32,362 nt of DNA. Source: Bacteroidota bacterium (GTDB lineage Bacteria; Bacteroidota; Ignavibacteria; Kapaibacteriales; UBA2268). Location: contig WRLB01000016.1 of NCBI GenBank assembly GCA_009777815.1, forward strand, positions 1-32,362, in the 5' to 3' direction. This document shows, piece after piece, positions 26,932 through 32,362 of this stretch (position 1 is the stretch's first letter; each line of letters begins with the position of its first letter). The notes beneath the pieces were generated by a model, which worked only from the letters and a program-made list of their open reading frames with translations, was not told the origin of the DNA and ran no database searches. Made by a program: the position numbers and the translations under genes.

Positions 26932-27104
26932 TGTTATACTGAACTTGTTTCAGCATCTAAATAAAATTAGGAGATGCTGAAATGAATTCAGCATGACATA
27001 ATAAGATAAGCGGTCATACAAACGAAATATCCGTCATACTGAACTTGTTTCAGCATCTAAATAAAATTAGAAGATGCCGAAACAAGTTCGGAATGACAGA
27101 AATT
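26932..27104. repeat. Two tandem dispersed hairpin repeats
   Basis: gttatactgaacttgtttcagcatctaaataaaattaggagatgctgaaatgaattcagcatgaca, then gtcatactgaacttgtttcagcatctaaataaaattagaagatgccgaaacaagttcggaatgaca. Confidence 0.93.
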
Positions 27105-27117
27105 TTACAACAATACA

Positions 27118-29652
27118 TCACATATCTTCTTTCCATTGTTGGATTAGGTTAGAATACTTTGTCGTTAGTTTTTCTGCTGTTTCTAAATCACTGCTATCGC
27201 TTATAACAGTAAAACTTGCTGATTCCTTATCAGGATATAATAATACAGAATTATCGTCCATAAATATCTTTACTCCTTCTATTAGTTCGCGTTTCATACC
27301 TTCGGAATGCTCCATTGCTTTACGCATAACTAATCCTTTTTTCTCCCAAGGAACGTCTACTTGTTTAGTTTGCTGTATTGTTTTGGGAAGTATTTCATCT
27401 AATTCAGAAACTTTATATCCTGTTTTTGCAAGCATTTCAAGAACCTGTCCTACAGAAAACATAGCATCAGAAGCAAATAAAAACTCTCTGAAAATAAATC
27501 CACCATAACTGCCACCAATAAATAGCATCTTTTCATCGGAAGCAGCGACCATCATTGCTGAATGTGAGTTTTTTATTCTAACAATCTCTACGTTATAATC
27601 TTTTGCTATTTGTTCTATTTCGCCGCCTGCAAGAATAGATATTCCTATCTTATATGGCTCTAAATGTTTATGTGTTTCTAAAAATAGTTTTGCCGCTATT
27701 GATAACAATCTGTGATGTGTAATCCAAGTTCCGCGTTGGTCTATAATACTAATTTTTTCTGCTCCTGATTCTATTTGAAATCCTATTTCATAATTTAGAT
27801 TTTTTACTATTTTAGCGATTTCGTCATTTTGTTGCGATTCAACTTCTAATAAATGTTCTTGTCTTGCGGGAGAATATTTTCTTTGGTCTACATAATTATT
27901 TATAGATATTACTTCACAATCTAATTGTCCTAATATGTTCGGCAAAATAGTAGCAGACAAGCCGTAAGAATAATCTACTAATATCTTATATTTTTTATTG
28001 CGAATTAGTTCAACATCTATTTTATCTAAATACTTTTGAACATAAGTTTCTGTGGAACTGGAATTTAATCGAACAGTTCCCATCTCTGTTTCGTCCACGT
28101 GCATTATATCTTCGCCAAAGAAATATCGTTCTACTTTTTTTGCAATATCTGTTGTAATATCCTTGCCGTCTTTACTAAATAAAATAATGTCGTGCATTTT
28201 AGCATTACGAGGGCTTTTTCTAAAATGAATACCAGCACTAAAAATTCCACTTTTTAACTCTTGTCTTGCTTGTGGAATAGAACTAACCTGCATATTAGAA
28301 GTATTAACGCCAACAGAAGCAAGTCCTGTTATAAATGCTCTGTTCATAATTCGCGAGCAATTATCGGGAGCAGATGATGTTACTACGACTTTATTTTGTC
28401 CTATTGTAAGACCAAATGCGGCACCAAGTTTAGCACAGAATTCAGGATTTATTTCTATATTAGAAATACCTGATATACGTGCTTCCGAAAATAGTTCTCT
28501 TTGCCATTTTTCGCCTTGTATAAGTGAACGAGACAGAACAGCACCTTCTTCAACTATTTTATTAGGCCACAACTTGATATTAGCAAATAATTTAGCCGAT
28601 TTGCCGATATTACATCCATTAGAAATAAATACGTTTTCAGAAATTATTGTTCCTTGTCCTATTTCTACATCGCTACAAACAACGTCATCAGTCATTTTAG
28701 CAAAGTCGCCGACATTGACATTATCCCATAAAGTTACTCGGGTTAATTTTGCTCCACGTCCAACTTTCACATTATTGCCGATAACACAATCAATTAGTTC
28801 AGCGTGTTCGCCTATTTCTGCGTTATCACCTATCAGGACGTTACCTTTAATTTTTGCTGTAGAAGGTATTTTCACACTGTCACTAATAATAGCACCATCT
28901 TTTTCAATACCTTTACAATCTAATTTTAGTGAACCATTTAGTGCATCATTTTGCCCTATTTGGTATTCATCTAAATTACCTACATCTCGCCAATATCCAT
29001 CGGCAATATAACCGTATAAAGGCATATTTCTTTCCAACATTAATGGATATAAATCTTTGCTAAAATCAAACTCTTCTCTATAAGGAATAAGGTCTAATAC
29101 ATCTTGTTCAAGTATGTAGATACCTGTATTTATTGTATCAGAGAACACTTGTCCCCAAGATGGTTTTTCTAAAAAGCGAGTAATTTTTCCTTCTCCATCC
29201 GTCATCACGATTCCATATTGTAGCGGAGTCGGATGACGAGTTAAAAGTATTGTTGCCTTAGCACCTTTACTAATATGGAAATCTATTGCCTTACTTAAAT
29301 CAAAATCAGTAAGGACATCTCCACTAATAATAATAAATCTTTCAGCAAGATGTTCGTGTGCATTCTTAACACTGCCCGCAGTTCCGTAATCAGCAACGGC
29401 TTTAACATATTGCATTTTGATTCCAAAGTTTCCACCGTCTTTAAAATGGTTAATTATTATATCAGGTTGGAAATATAAAACAGACACAACATCTTTAATA
29501 TTGTGTTTTTTTAAGAGATTAACAATATGTTCCATCATTGGAACATTCATTATAGGAACCATTGGTTTAGGGATACTCATAGTTAGCGGTCTCAGGCGTG
29601 TTCCGAAGCCGCCTGCCATAATTACCGCTTTATTTAAAGAAGAGTTACTCAT
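27118..29652 (-). CDS. Sugar-phosphate nucleotidyltransferase (mannose-1-P guanylyltransferase-like) fused to a phosphomannomutase-like domain
   Basis: AVIMAGGFGTRLRPLTMSIPKPMVPI, left-handed beta-helix hexapeptides, then VVVTSSAPDNCSRIMNRAFITGLASVGVNT... mutase-like region. Confidence 0.88.
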   Translation of the reverse strand: MSNSSLNKAVIMAGGFGTRLRPLTMSIPKPMVPIMNVPMMEHIVNLLKKHNIKDVVSVLYFQPDIIINHFKDGGNFGIKMQYVKAVADYGTAGSVKNAHEHLAERFIIISGDVLTDFDLSKAIDFHISKGAKATILLTRHPTPLQYGIVMTDGEGKITRFLEKPSWGQVFSDTINTGIYILEQDVLDLIPYREEFDFSKDLYPLMLERNMPLYGYIADGYWRDVGNLDEYQIGQNDALNGSLKLDCKGIEKDGAIISDSVKIPSTAKIKGNVLIGDNAEIGEHAELIDCVIGNNVKVGRGAKLTRVTLWDNVNVGDFAKMTDDVVCSDVEIGQGTIISENVFISNGCNIGKSAKLFANIKLWPNKIVEEGAVLSRSLIQGEKWQRELFSEARISGISNIEINPEFCAKLGAAFGLTIGQNKVVVTSSAPDNCSRIMNRAFITGLASVGVNTSNMQVSSIPQARQELKSGIFSAGIHFRKSPRNAKMHDIILFSKDGKDITTDIAKKVERYFFGEDIMHVDETEMGTVRLNSSSTETYVQKYLDKIDVELIRNKKYKILVDYSYGLSATILPNILGQLDCEVISINNYVDQRKYSPARQEHLLEVESQQNDEIAKIVKNLNYEIGFQIESGAEKISIIDQRGTWITHHRLLSIAAKLFLETHKHLEPYKIGISILAGGEIEQIAKDYNVEIVRIKNSHSAMMVAASDEKMLFIGGSYGGFIFREFLFASDAMFSVGQVLEMLAKTGYKVSELDEILPKTIQQTKQVDVPWEKKGLVMRKAMEHSEGMKRELIEGVKIFMDDNSVLLYPDKESASFTVISDSSDLETAEKLTTKYSNLIQQWKEDM

Positions 29653-29762
29653 ATCTACCTCAAAATTATTTTATAACAGGTATATCTAATATGTAAAAAT
29701 AAGGTTTTTTTTATAGAAAAATCACAATATTTTAGATATAGGTAAGTTTTGTATAAAAAAAT

Positions 29763-29770
29763 TATTTTTG
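29763..29770 (+). promoter_or_regulatory. TAnnTTTG-type -7 element upstream of mreC
   Basis: TATTTTTG, 67 bp before the start. Confidence 0.5.
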
Positions 29771-29836
29771 TAAAGTTGCTTTCAAAAAAACATTAAAAAA
29801 ACGAATATATGTTTTATCATCATATAATATAAAATT

Positions 29837-30691
29837 ATGTATAAATTAATAAAAATAATAACAACTTATAAAGATTATTTTATATTTGCAGGACTAATAA
29901 TTATTAGTTTGTCACTGATTTATAAAAATACTAATAATGAAGTAGGTGGGTTTAGGACTTTAGCAGCAGTGACTTTTGGTTCACTAAGTAGTGTGTTTTC
30001 TTGGATAACAGATATGCAGGTATTAAGGATAGAAAACAAAGAATTAATAAATATGAATATTAATTTTTTTGCCGAAGTTACACAAATGCATAAAGCAATA
30101 TCTGAAAATAATGATTTAAGAACTATGTTAGATATGGGGAAAAATTATAGATATTCTCTGATAGTTTGTGATGTTACTAATAAGCATTCTGTTCAACTCC
30201 GCAATTATATAGTTCTAAACAAAGGATTAAAAGATAGTATTGACGTAGGAATGCCAGTAATTTCTTTAAAAGGTTTAGTAGGAAGCGTTTTAAGATGTAG
30301 CGAAAATTATGCTATTGTTGAAACGATAAATAATAAAAATGTTAAGATTCCTGCACTTTTATCAGAATCAAAACTAAATGGTATAGTGACTTGGAACGAT
30401 GATGAAAATCTTTATATGGAATATATAATGAATACGGCAGAAATAAAAGTAGGTGAACAAGTATATACATCTCTTTTAAATAGCAAATATCCAGAAGACA
30501 TATTAATCGGAAAAGTAATAGATATTGTTGACGAACCTGGTTCTTTTTTTTATAAGATTATTATAGAACCAGCGAATGCTTTTTTTGATTATAGGCAAGT
30601 ATTAGTAATACATTATATAAAAGACAAAGAAGAATTGGACTTAATAAAAGAATTAGATAATAGGTTAATAGAACTAAATAAAAAGAAGTAA
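29837..30691 (+). CDS. mreC: Rod-shape-determining protein MreC
   Basis: TM, coiled coil, then YIVLNKGLKDSIDVGMPVISLKGLVGSV...GEQVYTSLLNSKYPEDILIGKVIDI. Confidence 0.87.
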   Translation: MYKLIKIITTYKDYFIFAGLIIISLSLIYKNTNNEVGGFRTLAAVTFGSLSSVFSWITDMQVLRIENKELINMNINFFAEVTQMHKAISENNDLRTMLDMGKNYRYSLIVCDVTNKHSVQLRNYIVLNKGLKDSIDVGMPVISLKGLVGSVLRCSENYAIVETINNKNVKIPALLSESKLNGIVTWNDDENLYMEYIMNTAEIKVGEQVYTSLLNSKYPEDILIGKVIDIVDEPGSFFYKIIIEPANAFFDYRQVLVIHYIKDKEELDLIKELDNRLIELNKKK

Positions 30692-30783
30692 ATATGCATT
30701 ATTATCCTTTTTATAATAAGTAATTACAAAATATATACAAAAAAAGCCCCTCTGAACTTGTTTCGGAATCCCCACAAACAAAA

Positions 30784-30803
30784 CACGGGGGCAAGCCCCC
30801 GTG
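30784..30803. terminator. Palindrome between convergent mreC and LRR gene; possible bidirectional terminator
   Basis: CACGGGGGC-AA-GCCCCCGTG, 9-bp GC stem in the convergent intergenic gap; same family as the other CACGGGG palindromes. Confidence 0.5.
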
Positions 30804-30824
30804 CTAAAATGTCTTGCACCAATG

Positions 30825-31568
30825 TTACGGCTGTGGTGTTATTATCAACCTGCCTTTCTTCACATTTACTTTGTTAATGTGTGTTACTTTTTGCGGGATG
30901 CCAACTATATTCATCTGACCGAAAACAGGATGAGCAGCATATAAATCCACAGATTTCTCAGGAACATTTAACTTTATCAATGATAAGTCAGTGATGCCAT
31001 AAAATACAAATTCATCCATAGGAGTGCCATTTGGATATGTCGGAACTTGCTTTCCTAATGTTAATTCTCGCAAAGCATTGCAATTTTCAAATGCCAAAGT
31101 GCCAAGAACTCTACACTTTGGAAGCACCACCTTTTCTAACTTACTGCAACCTTGAAAAGACATATTAATAGAGTTCTCTATATCTTCTCCAATTATGCTG
31201 ATAACATTCTTACCTGCGAATGCACTTAATCCAATGGTTCTTATTCCTTCACCTTTTGGAATAATAGCGTGAAAATCATCAGTTGTGAGCAAACCCGCCG
31301 ATGTTAGAGCCGCATCAACTTCATCTGAATTAATAGTTCCGCCGGCGTTAATATCTAATATAGTTACCGTAGGAATTTGTGCTTTCGCACTAAAAGTGAG
31401 CACAAAAAGTAGTAAAACTACTACACGGCTTGTAGTAAGAATCCCCCCCCGTGTAGTGGTTTCTACTACATTGCTTGTAGTAATTTTACTACAAGCATCG
31501 GCATAGGAGGAGGTGTCGGTATTTTTTGCAAGGGTACCGTTCCCTTGATAATGTTTTGATTTAAACAT
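30825..31568 (-). CDS. BspA-like (LRR_5) leucine-rich-repeat secreted protein
   Basis: IRTIGLSAFAGKNVISIIGEDIENSINMSFQGCSKLEKVVLPKCRVLGTLAFENCNALRELTLG; signal-like VVVLLLFVLTFSAKAQ, but preceded by an unusual N-terminal extension. Confidence 0.75.
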   Translation of the reverse strand: MFKSKHYQGNGTLAKNTDTSSYADACSKITTSNVVETTTRGGILTTSRVVVLLLFVLTFSAKAQIPTVTILDINAGGTINSDEVDAALTSAGLLTTDDFHAIIPKGEGIRTIGLSAFAGKNVISIIGEDIENSINMSFQGCSKLEKVVLPKCRVLGTLAFENCNALRELTLGKQVPTYPNGTPMDEFVFYGITDLSLIKLNVPEKSVDLYAAHPVFGQMNIVGIPQKVTHINKVNVKKGRLIITPQP

Positions 31569-31650
31569 TGCTTTAATCCTTAATATTTATTTTAAAAAGT
31601 TAATATCAATTTTATTAGAATACAAAAATAAAGAAAAATATTTAAAATAA

Positions 31651-32067
31651 TTATACTGCAACTTGTGGTTCTTCAGTTAATACGTCTTTGTTTTTAAAAA
31701 CATCAGTTATTTTATTTATTATTTCTTTGAATGTATTTTGTTGTTCTTTAATTTCGGTTTTAGTTTCAGTTTCTAATTTATCTATTCTTTTATTAGTAGC
31801 AACGATATGGTCGTCTAATTTTTTATTAGTCGCAGTATTTCGTTCTTCTATTTTTTGATTAAGATTAGTATGCTTATCTTCTAATCTATCAAATTTAGCA
31901 TTTAGTTTTTCAAAACCAATTTTAGTTTCTATTTCTAATTTAGTTATTCTATCACTTATAGCATCAATTTTTTTAGATTGATTAAGATGCAAAGTAATTA
32001 TTACTGCGATTATACCTATAGCAATAGTGATGTTAGTTGAAATTATAATTATAGTGTTTATGTCCAT
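31651..32067 (-). CDS. Membrane-anchored coiled-coil protein
   Basis: N-terminal TM IIIISTNITIAIGIIAVIITLHL, then a long charged coiled coil (LEDKHTNLNQKIEERNTATNKKLDDHIVATNKRIDKLETETK). Confidence 0.6.
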   Translation of the reverse strand: MDINTIIIISTNITIAIGIIAVIITLHLNQSKKIDAISDRITKLEIETKIGFEKLNAKFDRLEDKHTNLNQKIEERNTATNKKLDDHIVATNKRIDKLETETKTEIKEQQNTFKEIINKITDVFKNKDVLTEEPQVAV

Positions 32068-32136
32068 AATAATATCTATTTAATTAACTTTTACAAAAAT
32101 AACTTTTTTTTTCTAATTTCCAAATTTTTTGTTTTT

Positions 32137-32362
32137 TTAATATATTCTAATTCCTTCTGTAAAATATTCAACATTTTCGGTAGTTACTTTGATTACAGCG
32201 ATGCCCTTCTCTTTTGCTTCTTTCTCTGCTTCTGCATCAAAAAAAATGCCACCGACTCCCAAAATTATATTATAATTCTCGTATTCTTTGAAAAGTTTTC
32301 TAAAGTTTTCTAATTGTGTTGTTATAAGTTTTAATATATCTTTTTTTCGGACTTGGTATTTT
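32137..32362 (-). CDS. C-terminal part of a second nuclease-like paralogue of the 19997-20839 protein, cut by the window edge
   Basis: Manual translation: ...KYQVRKKDILKLITTQLENFRKLFKEYENYNIILGVGGIFFDAEAEKEAKEKGIAVIKVTTENVEYFTEGIRIY*; parallels HRVRIQDVIKLATEQVDNFRKLFSEFAKYKIILGIGGASFDKDAIKEAKEYGIGVIQIINDKVEYWTGGIRTY. Confidence 0.8.
   Translation of the reverse strand, partial: KYQVRKKDILKLITTQLENFRKLFKEYENYNIILGVGGIFFDAEAEKEAKEKGIAVIKVTTENVEYFTEGIRIY

Noticed and set aside
1-32362. tRNA, rRNA or other structured RNA genes
   Set aside because: No cloverleaf-like or rRNA-like GC-rich conserved sequence noticed by eye; a tRNAscan or Infernal run would be needed to be certain.
1-32362. Insertion sequence or prophage
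   Set aside because: No transposase, integrase or phage structural ORF; the hairpin repeats have no associated transposase in this window.

Overview
AT-rich chromosomal segment with mostly housekeeping genes. Hedged lineage guess: Bacteroidota/Ignavibacteriota/Kapabacteria-like, because promoter-like TAnnTTTG motifs precede many genes, secD and secF are split, and there is an isolated fliP. Recognisable genes include secF, secD, kamA, a COG0731-type radical SAM protein, meaB, a PAP2 phosphatase, a cupin, dnaE, a STAS protein, murD, a C-terminal-only 2-hydroxyacyl-CoA dehydratase activase-like protein, fliP, a DUF3943-like protein, a HigB/RelE-type toxin with a short partner, ftsW, pdxJ, atpC, a Cys-less HesB/IscA-like protein, a C_GCAxxG_C_C protein, a DUF374-like acyltransferase, a nucleotidyltransferase fused to a degenerate phosphomannomutase, mreC, and a BspA-like LRR protein. 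The intergenic DNA is the most unusual part. It holds (i) three tandem arrays of different sequence that share a 21-bp period, each with constant flanks and a variable core; (ii) a dispersed long-hairpin repeat family (GTCATnCnGAACTTGTTTCGG...), often with a nested 20-bp CACGGGG..CCCCGTG palindrome; and (iii) a duplication of the toxin promoter plus its first 9 codons on either side of one array. One array unit also occurs singly inside a hairpin repeat, which ties the two repeat systems together. An unannotated C-terminal remnant of a type I RM specificity (HsdS-like) gene lies at 7769-7924. All calls are by eye; no searches were run.
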